Notes under the pieces: generated by a model
What the model was told of the DNA's origin: nothing
Database searches by the model: none
The model's input: the letters and a program-made list of their open reading frames with translations, nothing else
Made by a program: the position numbers and the translations under genes
NCBI RefSeq assembly: GCF_022179285.1
Contig: NZ_BPQO01000031.1
Location: forward strand, 1-64,000
Direction: 5' to 3'
From: Methylobacterium hispanicum
Lineage (GTDB): Bacteria; Pseudomonadota; Alphaproteobacteria; Rhizobiales; Beijerinckiaceae
Length of the DNA: 64,000 nt
Part shown: positions 46,450 to 55,381 of the stretch, in pieces
Layout of the letters: the number at the start of each line of letters is the position of its first letter
How positions within the stretch are numbered: the first letter of the stretch is position 1

Positions 46450-47157
46450 TCAGCGCTTCGTGCTCGCCGCGTTCTGGCCGAACATCACCTTCTTGGCGTC
46501 CTCGCTCATGGCCTGGCCGAGGTTCGGGTTGACCTCGGGACCCCGCGCGTAGGCCGCCTGCGTACCGGGCCGCGCCGCGACCGCCTCGAACCAGCGCTTC
46601 AGGTTCGGGTGGTCCTCGAGGTTCTGGCGCTGCTTCTCGTAGGGCACGATCCACGGATAGCAGGCCATGTCGGCGATCGAGTAGTCCGGCCCCGCCACGT
46701 AGGCCCGGTCGGCGAGCCGCCGGTCGAGCACGCCGTAGAGGCGGTTGGTCTCGTTGACGTAGCGGTCGATCGCGTAGGGCACCGGCTCGGGCGCGTACTG
46801 CGTGAAGTGGTGGTTCTGGCCGAGCATCGGCCCGAGGCCCCCCATCTGCCAGAACAGCCATTGCAGCACCTCGACCCGGCCGCGGATGTCGGCCGGGATG
46901 AAGCGGCCGGTCTTCTCGGCGAGGTAGAGCAGGATCGCGCCCGACTCGAACAGCGAGACCGGCGCGCCGCCGCCCGCCGGCTCGTGATCGACGATCGCCG
47001 GCATGCGGTTGTTCGGCGCGATTGCGAGGAAATCGGGCTTGAACTGGTCGCCCGCGCCGATGTTCACCGGGTGGATGCGGTAGGGCAGGCCCGCCTCCTC
47101 CAGAAACATCGTGACCTTGTGGCCGTTCGGCGTCGGCCAGTAGTGGAGATCGATCAT
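46450..47157 (-). CDS. Glutathione S-transferase family protein
   Basis: 235 residues. The thioredoxin-like N-terminal domain has IDLHYWPTPNGHKVTMFLEEAGLPY, NNRMPAIVDHE with the cis-proline, and ESGAILLYLAEKTG, the glutathione-binding turn. The C-terminal helical domain has DYSIADMACYPWI. WPTPNGHK places it with the GstB/YghU-like (Nu-type) group, which uses Thr/Asn rather than Tyr or Ser and can reduce disulfides or peroxides. The ATG at 47157 has GAGGA at suitable distance; the ATG at 47163 is too close to it. The natural substrate is unknown. Confidence 0.9.
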   Translation of the reverse strand: MIDLHYWPTPNGHKVTMFLEEAGLPYRIHPVNIGAGDQFKPDFLAIAPNNRMPAIVDHEPAGGGAPVSLFESGAILLYLAEKTGRFIPADIRGRVEVLQWLFWQMGGLGPMLGQNHHFTQYAPEPVPYAIDRYVNETNRLYGVLDRRLADRAYVAGPDYSIADMACYPWIVPYEKQRQNLEDHPNLKRWFEAVAARPGTQAAYARGPEVNPNLGQAMSEDAKKVMFGQNAASTKR

Positions 47158-47284
47158 CGGCATCCTCAGCGTCCGCCCCTCGGGACGCGAGGTGGGACGC
47201 GGGGATCGCGCGGTCAAGCCGCGGTTTCCGTCACGGTGCGTCCCTTGCCGCGGGAGCCTGGAATCCTTAGAAACGGCCGCGTGG

Positions 47285-47361
47285 CGGGGTGTAGCGCAGT
47301 CTGGTAGCGCACCTGGTTTGGGACCAGGGGGTCGTAGGTTCGAATCCTATCGCCCCGACCA
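47285..47361 (+). tRNA. tRNA-Pro (anticodon TGG)
   Basis: A complete 77-base cloverleaf. The acceptor CGGGGTG pairs with CGCCCCG. The D arm has TAGCGCAGTCTGGTAGCGCA. The anticodon stem CCTGG/CCAGG encloses TTTGGGA with anticodon TGG. The T arm has GTTCGAATC. A CCA end is encoded. It stands alone, just upstream of the NDUFS4-type gene. Confidence 0.97.
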
Positions 47362-47394
47362 TTCTCATTCGTGTCCGGAGCCATCCCAGCCGCC

Positions 47395-47706
47395 ATGCCG
47401 AGCGCCCGCATCTACCAGCCGTCGAAGGAAGCGTCGCAGTCGGGGCTGGCCCGCACCAAGGTCTGGATCCTGGAGTTCGACCAGACCGGCCCCCGCGAGA
47501 CCGACCCCCTGATGGGCTGGACCGGCTCGGGCGACATGCTGCAGCAGGTGAAGCTGGAGTTCGAGACCCGCGAGGAGGCCGTGGCCTACGCCACCCGCGC
47601 CGGCATCAGCTACCGGGTCGAGGAGCCGCACAAGACGGTGGTCCGCAAGGGCCTGTCCTACTCGGACAATTTCAAGTTCAACCGCACGGCGCCCTGGACG
47701 CATTGA
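47395..47706 (+). CDS. NADH:ubiquinone oxidoreductase accessory subunit, NDUFS4 family
   Basis: 103 residues, matching the alphaproteobacterial form of the mitochondrial 18-kDa complex I subunit. Marks are ARIYQPSKEASQSGLARTKVWILEFD, LMGWTGSGDMLQQVKLEFETREEAVAYA and the C-terminal YSDNFKFNRTAPWTH. It stabilises the electron-input arm of complex I. The gene starts 34 bases after the tRNA-Pro. With the NDUFA12-type subunit at 7093-7509 it points to a mitochondrial-like complex I. Confidence 0.94.
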   Translation: MPSARIYQPSKEASQSGLARTKVWILEFDQTGPRETDPLMGWTGSGDMLQQVKLEFETREEAVAYATRAGISYRVEEPHKTVVRKGLSYSDNFKFNRTAPWTH

Positions 47707-47721
47707 GGGGCCGCGTCTTCT

Positions 47722-47747
47722 CCCTCCCCCGCAGAGGGGGGGGAGGG
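47722..47747. repeat. Single CCCTCCCCC hairpin, diverged copy
   Basis: CCCTCCCCCGCAGAGG followed by a longer G run; otherwise like the 24-bp arm at 46415-46438, with two extra G residues. It sits between the NDUFS4 gene and the bidirectional terminator. Confidence 0.6.
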
Positions 47748-47787
47748 AGAGCGACGCGTGAACTCTCCCGCTATCAATCCACGCATG

Positions 47788-47826
47788 AAAAAGCCGCCGG
47801 CGGGGTGACCCGCGCGGCGGCTTTTT
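47788..47826. terminator. Bidirectional terminator between NDUFS4 and rpmB
   Basis: AAAAAGCCGCC pairs with GGCGGCTTTTT, with inner complementarity of CGGGG to CCCGC. It has T-runs on both strands and serves the two convergent genes. Confidence 0.88.
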
Positions 47827-47847
47827 CGCGCTCCGATGAGTTCGGGA

Positions 47848-48153
47848 TCAGGCGGCGGCCTGGGTCTCGGTCTCGGCGAGCTTCTTGTGGATCTCGCGCT
47901 TCAGGAGCTTGGCCGTCTGCGACAGGTCGGATTCGCCGGCCTTGACCAGGAAGGCGTCGAGGCCGCCGCGGTGCTCGACCGAGCGCAGCGCGTGGGCGGT
48001 GATGCGCAGGCGGACGCTCTTGTTGAGCGCGTCGGACTGCAGGGTGACGTTGCAGAGGTTCGGCAGGAACCGGCACTTGGTCTTGCGGTTCGAGTGGCTC
48101 ACGAGGTGGCCGACCTGAACGGCCTTGCCGGTGAGTTCGCAGCGGCGCGCCAT
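47848..48153 (-). CDS. rpmB: 50S ribosomal protein L28
   Basis: 101 residues, the alphaproteobacterial length. The N-terminal MARRCELTGKAVQVGHLVSHSN and KTKCRFLPNLCNVTLQSDAL are characteristic of L28. A helical tail (TAKLLKREIHKKLAETETQAAA) follows. It is a component of the large ribosomal subunit. The gene stands alone, converging on the NDUFS4 gene. Confidence 0.97.
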   Translation of the reverse strand: MARRCELTGKAVQVGHLVSHSNRKTKCRFLPNLCNVTLQSDALNKSVRLRITAHALRSVEHRGGLDAFLVKAGESDLSQTAKLLKREIHKKLAETETQAAA

Positions 48154-48447
48154 GGCTTCAATCTATCCCGTATCGTTCCGTGGGCGGTCAGTACTCGGAC
48201 CTCAATGACCGAGCGGCGCGCGCGCCGCGGGCCACGCCCAAGCGTGATTCCAGGTCCAGCGGAGTCCTGTAGAAGGCGCGAGCCTATAGGAGACGACCCC
48301 GCCTTCCGTCAAGGCGCGGGATGCGGAAAGCCGGGCCTGTTGCGGCCGGGCGCTACCGCGGGCCCAACGGTCTGTTAACCATGGGCTTGGGATAAATCGG
48401 ATCTCGCCGGACCCGTCCGGGCGAGCGTCGAGGATCGAATCCGGACC

Positions 48448-49383
48448 ATGTTCGCCCAAGCCCTCCGCACCGCGCCGGCCCGCCGTGTCGGGCAGTTCCT
48501 CCTCTCCGGCTTCGTCGGCGCGGGCCTCGTCGGCGCGGCCGCGACCGTCGAGGCCGCCCCCCGGCGCCACCGCGCGGCGCCCCCCGCCACGCTCGCCGTC
48601 GATTACGGCATCAACCTCGCGGGGTTGCCGATCGGCACGGCCCGGCTCGCCGGCTCCTTCGAGGGCCAGCGCTACCGGGCCGACGTCTCGGCGGTGCTCA
48701 CCGGCCTCGTCGGCGCCATCACGGGCGGCCAGGGCTCGGCGCAGGCGTCCGGCACCTTCGCGGCGAGCCCGCAGCCCAACGCCTTCGCGATCGCCACCCG
48801 CACGGCCAATGCCGGCATCGCGGTGCGCATGGCGCTGCGCTCCGGCAACGTCACCCAGTCCGAGGTGATCCCCCCCCTCCTCGACATGGAGGACCGGGTG
48901 CCGATCACGGCGGCCAACAAGCGCGGCATCATGGATCCGGTGAGCGCGCTGGTGATGCCCGCCCACGCCCGCGGCGAGCCGACCGACCCGGAGAACTGCA
49001 ACCGCACGCTCCCCGTGTTCGACGGCGCCACCCGCTTCAACGTGGTGCTGAGCTACAGTGAGACGCGCGCGGTCGAGAAGCCCGGCTATGCCGGCCCGGT
49101 CCTCGTCTGCAACGTCCGCTACCAAGCGGTCGCCGGCCACCGGCCGGACCGCCCGGGCGTGCGCTTCATGGAGGAGAACCGCGACATGTCCGTCTGGCTG
49201 GCGCCGGTCGAGGGCACGCGGGTTCTGGTGCCGCTGCGGATCTCGGTGCGCACCACGATCGGCACCAACATCATCGAGGCGACCCGCTGGACCCGCGCCG
49301 GCGCCGTCGCCGACGCTCCGGCCGCGACGACCGGCGCGGCACCCGCCCAGACCGGTTCGGTCGCGAGCCTCGACGCGCGCTGA
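48448..49383 (+). CDS. DUF3108 exported protein
   Basis: 311 residues. The N-terminus (MFAQALRTAPARRVGQFLLSGFVGAGLVGAAATVEA, positive then hydrophobic) is a signal peptide. The DUF3108 region follows: VDYGINLAGLPIGTARLAGSFEGQRYRADVSA, PLLDMEDRVPITAANKRGIMDPVSALVMPA, NCNRTLPVFDG and RTTIGTNIIEATRW. The family is periplasmic and of unknown function. A small secreted protein gene follows 5 bp after the stop codon, so the two are likely one operon. It is divergent from rpmB. Confidence 0.85.
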   Translation: MFAQALRTAPARRVGQFLLSGFVGAGLVGAAATVEAAPRRHRAAPPATLAVDYGINLAGLPIGTARLAGSFEGQRYRADVSAVLTGLVGAITGGQGSAQASGTFAASPQPNAFAIATRTANAGIAVRMALRSGNVTQSEVIPPLLDMEDRVPITAANKRGIMDPVSALVMPAHARGEPTDPENCNRTLPVFDGATRFNVVLSYSETRAVEKPGYAGPVLVCNVRYQAVAGHRPDRPGVRFMEENRDMSVWLAPVEGTRVLVPLRISVRTTIGTNIIEATRWTRAGAVADAPAATTGAAPAQTGSVASLDAR

Positions 49384-49388
49384 CCGCC

Positions 49389-49730
49389 ATGCGCCGCAGG
49401 ATCCTGCGCGGTGGATTGCTGCGCCGCGGGGCCCTCCTCGCCCCGCTGCTCGCGGCCGGCCCGGTCGCGGCCCAGCCGCTCACGGCCGGCAGCCCCTGCG
49501 GCGGAAACGCCTACTCCTCGGCCGAGGTGCGCGAGGGCCGTCCCGCCCGGCGCGGGCCCCTCGTCGCCGTCCCCGACACCCTCTGCGCCGACCTCGACGG
49601 GCCGCGCCCGGACGTGCGCGTGGACGTCTACGGCCTGCCGGGCCCCGGGACCGGTCCCTACGCGGATCCGTACGGTGGCGCGCCGGGACCCGGCACCCCA
49701 TATGAGGGGCGGTTCCGGCGGGGACCCTGA
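49389..49730 (+). CDS. Small secreted hypothetical protein
   Basis: 113 residues. The basic start (MRRRILRGGLLRRG) and hydrophobic core ending PVAAQP form a signal peptide. The mature part is short and rich in Gly and Pro, with two cysteines (SPCGGNAYSS and DTLCADLDG) that could form a disulfide. No known domain is evident. It begins 5 bp after the DUF3108 gene and is probably translated from the same mRNA. Confidence 0.6.
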   Translation: MRRRILRGGLLRRGALLAPLLAAGPVAAQPLTAGSPCGGNAYSSAEVREGRPARRGPLVAVPDTLCADLDGPRPDVRVDVYGLPGPGTGPYADPYGGAPGPGTPYEGRFRRGP

Positions 49731-49840
49731 TCCCTCCGCGCTCCGGCAACGGGCGGCGCGCACGGGACCGCCCGAGGGCGCCGCCGCCGTGGCGCGCCCG
49801 TCGCACCGGCCGTCCGCGCCGAAGGGACATTGCCCGCTCC

Positions 49841-52800
49841 TTGGCCCTCTCCTCGCCGTCCCGCCGCTCCCTCCCGCCCCAGGCCCGCGCGCGCGGCGTC
49901 ACGGCGGTGCTCGGGCCCACCAACACCGGCAAGACGCATCTGGCCATCGAGCGGATGCTCCAGCACCCGACCGGCATGATCGGGCTGCCGCTGCGGCTCC
50001 TCGCCCGCGAGGTCTACCTGCGCGTCGTCGCCAAGGTCGGCCCCGAGAAGGTCGCCCTCGTCACCGGCGAGGAGAAGATCAAGCCGGACCGGCCGCGCTA
50101 CTGGATCTGCACCATCGAGGCGATGCCGCGCGACCTCGACGTGGCCTTTGTCGCCATCGACGAGATCCAGCTCGGCGCCGACATGGACCGCGGCCACGTC
50201 TTCACCGACCGGCTGCTCTACCAGCGCGGCCGCGAGGAGACCCTGCTGATCGGCTCCGGCACGGTCGAGCCGCTGGTGCGCGCGCTGATCCCGAACGTCC
50301 ACACCACCACGCGCCCGCGCCTGTCGCAGCTGACGTTCGCGGGCGAGAAGAAGATCGGCCGCCTGCCGCGCCGCTCGGCCATCGTCGCCTTCTCGGCCGA
50401 GGAGGTCTACGCCATCGCCGAGCTGATCCGGCGCCAGCGCGGCGGCGCCGCGGTGGTGCTCGGCGCCCTCTCGCCGCGCACGCGCAACTCCCAGGTCGAG
50501 CTCTACCAGTCGGGCGACGTCGACTACCTCGTCGCCACCGACGCGGTCGGCATGGGCCTCAACCTCGACGTCGACCACGTGGCGTTTGCGGCGAACTGGA
50601 AGTACGACGGCACGCGCTTCCGCAAGCTGACCCCTGCCGAGATGGGCCAGATCGCGGGCCGGGCCGGCCGCCACACCTCGGACGGCACCTTCGGCTCCAC
50701 CGGCCGCTGCCCGCCCTTCGAGCAGGAACTGGTCGAGCGCCTGGAGGCCCACGACTTCGACCCGGTGCGCATCCTGCAGTGGCGCAACCCCGACCTCGTC
50801 TTCGAGTCGCTGGAGGCGCTCCAACAGAGCCTCGACGAGCACCCGCACGAGCAGGGCCTGACCCGCGCGCCGATGGGCGAGGACCAGCAGGCCCTCGAGA
50901 TCCTGATGAAGGAGGACGACATCCGGGACATGGCGAGCCGCCCGGCCGCCGTGCGCCGGCTCTGGGACGTCTGCGGCGTGCCGGACTACCGCAAGGTCCA
51001 TCCCCAGACCCACGCCGACCTCGTGGCCCAGCTCTACCGCTTCCTGATGCGGGGCATGGCCGGGCGCATCCCGGACGAGTGGTTCGCCGAGCACGTTGCG
51101 ATGATCGACCGGACCGACGGTGACATCGACACCCTGTCGCGCCGGATCGCCCAGGGGCGCACCTGGACATTCGTGGCGAATCGGCCCGACTGGCTGCGCG
51201 ACCCAGAACATTGGCAGGGCGAGACGCGTCGGGTAGAGGACAGGCTGTCCGACGCCCTGCACGAGCGCCTCGCGAGCCGCTTCGTGGACAGGCGCACCAG
51301 CGTCCTGATGCGGCGCCTGAGAGAGAACACGATGCTCGAAGCCCAGATCACCGCCGACGGTGACGTCACCGTCGAGGGTCAGCATGTCGGCCACCTGCAC
51401 GGATTCCTGTTCGTGCCGGACGCCAGCGCCGAGGGGCAGGAGGCCAAGACCCTGAGGAGCGCCGCCGAGAAGGCGCTCGCGGGCGAGATCGAGGCGCGGG
51501 CCGAGCGCTTCTCCGCGGCCGCCGACGCCGCGCTCGTCCTCTCGCACGACGGCACCATCCGCTGGACCGGCGCGCCGGTGGCCAAGCTCGCCCCCGGCGA
51601 CAAGCTCTTTGCGCCCCAGATCCGGCTGCTCGCCGACGACAGCCTCGCCGGCCCCGCCCGCGAGAAGGTCGAGGTGCGCCTCAACGCGTGGCTGCGCGCC
51701 TACGTGGTGCGGCTGCTCGGCCCGCTCATGGAGATCGAGACCGCGGCCGACCTCACCGGCCTCGCCAAGGGCATCGGCTATCAGGTGGTCGAGGCGCTCG
51801 GCGTGCTGGAGCGCGCCAAGGTCGCGCACGAGATGCGGACCCTCGACCAGGAGGGCCGCGGGGCGCTGCGCCGCCACGGCGTCCGCTTCGGCGCCTACCA
51901 CATCTTCCTGCCCGCGCTCCTGAAGCCGGCCCCGCGCACGCTCGCGGCCCAGCTCTGGGCGCTGCGCAACGGCGGTCTCGACCAGCGCGGCCTCGACGAG
52001 ATCGCGCATCTGGCGGGCTCGGGCCGCACCTCGATCAAGGTCGATCCCGAGATCGCCAAGGGCCTCTACCGGGCGGCGGGCTTCCGCGTCTGCGGCGAGC
52101 GCGCGGTGCGCGTCGATATCCTGGAGCGCCTGGCCGACCTGATCCGCCCGGCGGTCGCCTACCGTCCCGGCACCACGCCCGGCGCCCCGCCGCCCGGCAC
52201 CGCCGACAACGACGGGTTCGTGGCCACCGTCGGCATGACCTCGCTGGTCGGCTGCTCGGGCGAGGATTTCGCCTCGATCCTGAAGTCGCTGGGCTACGTG
52301 GCCGAGAGCCGCCCCGGCCCGGCCATCACCGTGCCGCTCCTGCCCGCCGCCGCCACCACCCCGGCCCAGCCCGCCGCGGCGACGTCCGACGCGGCGTCCG
52401 CCGAAGCGGCCGAGCGCGATGAAGTCCCGGTCGGAACCGACGAGGCCGCGCCCGAGGCATCTGCCGAGACAGCCCCCGAGCCCGCTCCCGAAGCTCCGCC
52501 GGCCGAGGCGGCCGCCGCCGACCCGGATGCCGGGACCGTGGCGGCCGAGCCGGCTGAGGCCGCGCCGGCCGTCGAGCCCGAGGCGGCCGCCGAGCCTGCG
52601 CCGGTCGCCGAGCCTGCGTCGGCCGCCGAGGAGGCTGCCGAGGCACCCGCGCCCGACGCGGAGAGCGCGCCGGCCGAGGCGAGCGCGGAGACCGCATCGG
52701 AGGAGGGCGACGTCGCTGCCCTCTCCGACGAGCGTGCGGCGAGCGACGCCCCGGCCGAAGCCGCCGCGTCCGAGGACGCGGCGGCAGAATCCGCCGAGCC

Positions 52801-53218
52801 CGTCGTCGTCGAGGTCTGGCACCTGCAGCGCCACCAGCGTCCGGCCCACCAGCGCCAGCGCCCCCGCGGGGGCCAGGGCCGCGGCCGCGAGGGCGGCCCG
52901 GACCAGCGTCCGCAGGGCGAGCGCCCCTTCGGCAACCGCCGCCCGGACCAGAACCGCGGCCAGGGCGCCCAGGACGGGCGCCCCCCCCGCGGCGACAGGC
53001 CCGAGGGCGAGCGGCGCGGGCGCGACGAGCAGCGCGGGCCCCGTCGCGAGCGGTTCGAGGGCATCCGCCCCGAGCGGCGCGACGAGCCTCGCCATGCCGG
53101 CCCGAGGCCCGACCAGCGGCCGCCGCGGCGCGAGCGCCAGCCCGATCCGGATTCGCCCTTCGCCAAGCTCGCCGCCCTCAAGGCGCAGCTCGAGACCGGC
53201 GGCGGCGACAAGCGGTGA
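49841..53218 (+). CDS. SUV3-like superfamily 2 RNA helicase with disordered tail
   Basis: 1125 residues from a TTG start. The helicase core resembles mitochondrial SUV3: GPTNTGKT (Walker A, about residue 25), AIDEIQLGADMDRGH (DEIQ box), LIGSGT, VATDAVGMGLNLDVD and QIAGRAGRH (motif VI). Residues about 330-780 are the helicase C-terminal domains. From roughly residue 820 the protein is disordered: first Ala/Glu/Pro-rich, then Arg/Gln/Gly-rich (GQGRGREGG, RGPRRERFE), a composition expected to bind RNA. Proteins of this kind in alphaproteobacteria may work with the RNA degradosome; that is inference. The S4-domain gene follows by 30 bp, suggesting co-transcription. Confidence 0.85.
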   Translation: MALSSPSRRSLPPQARARGVTAVLGPTNTGKTHLAIERMLQHPTGMIGLPLRLLAREVYLRVVAKVGPEKVALVTGEEKIKPDRPRYWICTIEAMPRDLDVAFVAIDEIQLGADMDRGHVFTDRLLYQRGREETLLIGSGTVEPLVRALIPNVHTTTRPRLSQLTFAGEKKIGRLPRRSAIVAFSAEEVYAIAELIRRQRGGAAVVLGALSPRTRNSQVELYQSGDVDYLVATDAVGMGLNLDVDHVAFAANWKYDGTRFRKLTPAEMGQIAGRAGRHTSDGTFGSTGRCPPFEQELVERLEAHDFDPVRILQWRNPDLVFESLEALQQSLDEHPHEQGLTRAPMGEDQQALEILMKEDDIRDMASRPAAVRRLWDVCGVPDYRKVHPQTHADLVAQLYRFLMRGMAGRIPDEWFAEHVAMIDRTDGDIDTLSRRIAQGRTWTFVANRPDWLRDPEHWQGETRRVEDRLSDALHERLASRFVDRRTSVLMRRLRENTMLEAQITADGDVTVEGQHVGHLHGFLFVPDASAEGQEAKTLRSAAEKALAGEIEARAERFSAAADAALVLSHDGTIRWTGAPVAKLAPGDKLFAPQIRLLADDSLAGPAREKVEVRLNAWLRAYVVRLLGPLMEIETAADLTGLAKGIGYQVVEALGVLERAKVAHEMRTLDQEGRGALRRHGVRFGAYHIFLPALLKPAPRTLAAQLWALRNGGLDQRGLDEIAHLAGSGRTSIKVDPEIAKGLYRAAGFRVCGERAVRVDILERLADLIRPAVAYRPGTTPGAPPPGTADNDGFVATVGMTSLVGCSGEDFASILKSLGYVAESRPGPAITVPLLPAAATTPAQPAAATSDAASAEAAERDEVPVGTDEAAPEASAETAPEPAPEAPPAEAAAADPDAGTVAAEPAEAAPAVEPEAAAEPAPVAEPASAAEEAAEAPAPDAESAPAEASAETASEEGDVAALSDERAASDAPAEAAASEDAAAESAEPVVVEVWHLQRHQRPAHQRQRPRGGQGRGREGGPDQRPQGERPFGNRRPDQNRGQGAQDGRPPRGDRPEGERRGRDEQRGPRRERFEGIRPERRDEPRHAGPRPDQRPPRRERQPDPDSPFAKLAALKAQLETGGGDKR

Positions 53219-53248
53219 GCCGCCTCCGGTGATGTCCGGGACCGCGCC

Positions 53249-53551
53249 GTGAAGGAGGGCCAGCTCAGGCTCGACAAGTGGCTCTGGTTCGCCCGTTTCG
53301 CCCGGACGCGCTCCCTGGCCGCCCGCCTCGTCTGCGACGGCTACGTGCGGCTCAACGGAAAGCGCGTGGAGACGCCCGCCAAGGGCGTCTGCGTCGGCGA
53401 CGTGGTGACGGTGGCCGCCGCCCACGCGACGTTGAGCGTGCGGGTGCTGGGGCTGGGCGAGCGCCGCGGCCCCGCACCCGAGGCGCGCCGCCTCTACGCC
53501 GACCTCTCGCAGCCCGGCGGCCCGCCCGACCCCTCCCTGGAATCAGTGTAA
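53249..53551 (+). CDS. S4-domain RNA-binding protein (Hsp15-like)
   Basis: 100 residues from a GTG start. The S4 fold fills residues 6-65: LRLDKWLWFARFARTRSLAARLVCDGYVRLNGKRV and VCVGDVVTV. In Escherichia coli the related Hsp15 rescues stalled 50S subunits carrying nascent chains. It lies 30 bp after the SUV3-like helicase gene, and the pair (RNA helicase plus S4 protein) followed by fdxA and carD is common in Rhizobiales. Confidence 0.88.
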   Translation: MKEGQLRLDKWLWFARFARTRSLAARLVCDGYVRLNGKRVETPAKGVCVGDVVTVAAAHATLSVRVLGLGERRGPAPEARRLYADLSQPGGPPDPSLESV

Positions 53552-53773
53552 GCGGGCCACAGGGGCGGATGCGCCGCGCCGCGACCGCCCGGCGCGCTTG
53601 TCAGCCCTCCGGGCAGCCGCTAGAGGCATCCGAACCGAGCCCAGGAGGCTCTCAGAAACATTCGCGCGCGCACGGACCGCCCGACGGCCGGTCCGGCAGG
53701 AAGCAGCGTCAGACGCCGTCGCGCACCGGCGCCGCTGTCGCGGAGCGCGCGGACCAGGGACAAAATTCCGCCC

Positions 53774-54112
53774 ATGACCTACGTCGTCACCGACAACTGC
53801 ATCAAGTGCAAGTACATGGACTGCGTGGAAGTCTGTCCGGTGGACTGCTTCTACGAGGGTGAGAACATGCTCGTCATCCACCCCGACGAGTGCATCGATT
53901 GCGGCGTCTGCGAGCCCGAGTGCCCGGCCGAGGCGATCAAGCCCGATACCGAGGGCAACCTTGAGACCTGGCTGAAGCTGAACGCCGACTACGCCAAGAC
54001 CTGGCCGAACATCACACAGAAGAAGGACGCGCCGGCCGACGCCAAGGAGTGGGACGGCAAGTCCGGCAAGTTCGAGGCCCACTTCTCGCCCAACCCCGGT
54101 TCGGGCGACTGA
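53774..54112 (+). CDS. fdxA: Seven-iron ferredoxin FdxA
   Basis: 112 residues. It carries one 3Fe-4S and one 4Fe-4S cluster. The cysteine patterns are CIKCKYMDCVEVCPVDC and CIDCGVCEPECP. The C-terminal extension (WLKLNADYAKTWPNITQKKDAP) is that of the Azotobacter ferredoxin I type. It is a soluble electron carrier whose partner is not identified here. The ATG at 53774 follows AGGGACAAAAT. Confidence 0.95.
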   Translation: MTYVVTDNCIKCKYMDCVEVCPVDCFYEGENMLVIHPDECIDCGVCEPECPAEAIKPDTEGNLETWLKLNADYAKTWPNITQKKDAPADAKEWDGKSGKFEAHFSPNPGSGD

Positions 54113-54567
54113 GGCCGGGCCGGCGTCCGGCGGGGGCCTCATCCCCGCACGGTCATGCGGACCGCGCGCGGCAGGATTGCGCGAGCCTCGGACGACACCG
54201 GCGCGACACCGTGCACAACTCCCCGGACGACGCCGCGCGAGCGCGTCCGTCAGCCGCCAGTGCTTTGATTCGCCGTGCTGATTGTGATACACAATCGGCC
54301 TGCCGTCGCTCGTGCCTGACGTGCTTCCTCCGCGCCCTACAAACGCAGTTCCGGATTTTCTGGATCGAGGTCGCAGACGATCGACCGTCGAGGGGTAATG
54401 CCCTTCGCGGCCGTTCGGCCCTGGCATGTCGTCGGCGCACCTGGGAGCTGCCGGCGCCTCACGCGCGAACCGGCGGACGGTGGTTGAAGCCGGGTGTCCC
54501 GCCCCGGGTGAAACGGTTCGGCGCGGATCATAAAAAATCCCGCGCGATGTTCGGAGGCCCTTCTCGC
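54113..54567. other. 455-bp region between fdxA and carD
   Basis: No gene is visible. The main feature is a 17-bp perfect inverted repeat at 54280-54296. The sequence from 54380 to 54540 is GC-rich and featureless and is probably carD leader. Confidence 0.5.
54280..54296. promoter_or_regulatory. Perfect palindrome GATTGTG-ATA-CACAATC
   Basis: Seven-base arms with a three-base centre in an AT-rich patch. The core TTGTGATACACAA resembles the sites of CRP/FNR-family regulators, but the exact regulator cannot be named. It lies about 270 bases upstream of carD and 170 after fdxA. Confidence 0.45.
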
Positions 54568-55158
54568 ATGACGACAGCCAAGAAGACGACGGCAGGCCGC
54601 CAGGGTTTCAAGACCGGCGAGGCCGTAGTGTACCCGGCTCACGGCGTCGGCCGCATCACCGCGATCGAGGAGCAGGAGGTCGCCGGCTTCAAGCTGGAGC
54701 TGTTCGTCGTCTCGTTCGAGAAGGACAAGATGGTCCTGCGCGTGCCCACCGCGAAGGCCAACAGCGTCGGCATGCGCAAGCTCTCCGAGCCCGAGGTCGT
54801 CAAGAAGGCGCTCGACGTGCTGACCGGCCGCGCCCGCGTGAAGCGCACGATGTGGTCGCGTCGCGCGCAGGAATACGAGGCCAAGATCAATTCGGGCGAC
54901 CTCCTGGCCGTGACCGAAGTGGTGCGCGACCTCTACCGCTCCGAGGCCCAGCCCGAGCAGTCCTACAGCGAGCGCCAGCTCTACGAGGCGGCCCTCGACC
55001 GGGTCGTGCGCGAGATCTCGTCGGTCAACCGCATCACCGAGACCGAGGCGCTGAAGCTGATCGAGCAGAGCCTTGCCAAGTCGCCCCGCCGCGCCAAGGC
55101 CGAGGCCGAGAGCGATGCCGAGACGGACGGCGACGACCTGCAGGAGGAAGCCGCCTGA
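54568..55158 (+). CDS. carD: CarD-family transcription factor
   Basis: 196 residues. The N-terminal RNA-polymerase-interacting domain shows FKTGEAVVYPAHGVGRITAIEEQEVAGFKLELFVVSFEKDKMVLRVP. The C-terminal helical DNA-binding part shows RRAQEYEAKINSGDLLAVTEVVRDLYR and SYSERQLYEAALDRVVREI. CarD stabilises the open promoter complex, especially at rRNA promoters. The ATG at 54568 has GGAGG upstream; an ATG at 54547 would add seven residues. The acidic tail (ETDGDDLQEEAA) is normal for the alphaproteobacterial form. Confidence 0.95.
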   Translation: MTTAKKTTAGRQGFKTGEAVVYPAHGVGRITAIEEQEVAGFKLELFVVSFEKDKMVLRVPTAKANSVGMRKLSEPEVVKKALDVLTGRARVKRTMWSRRAQEYEAKINSGDLLAVTEVVRDLYRSEAQPEQSYSERQLYEAALDRVVREISSVNRITETEALKLIEQSLAKSPRRAKAEAESDAETDGDDLQEEAA

Positions 55159-55191
55159 GGCATCCCGCCGCAGCGGATTTCGGAGTTTCGG

Positions 55192-55219
55192 GGCCCGGCG
55201 CGCTGCGCCGGGCCTTTTT
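55192..55219 (+). terminator. Intrinsic terminator after carD
   Basis: GGCCCGGCGC and GCGCCGGGCC form a tight stem followed by TTTTT, about 35 bases past the carD stop codon. Confidence 0.9.
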
Positions 55220-55381
55220 CATGTCGAAAATTTGGCGTTCCGACGTCGCTTCGGGCTGGTCATTCCGAGACCGAAGCACATTTTGGTGAGACCCGCCGCT
55301 TGACGCCCCGCCGACGGCGTGCTCGCCCCGCGCCGTGCGCCGATCATGGTCCGATCGGGCGTACGAACCTGCCGTTTCATC

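Noticed and set aside
49658..53425. 1255-residue minus-strand open frame opposite the SUV3-like helicase
   Set aside because: Same shadow effect; the plus-strand frame has all helicase motifs.
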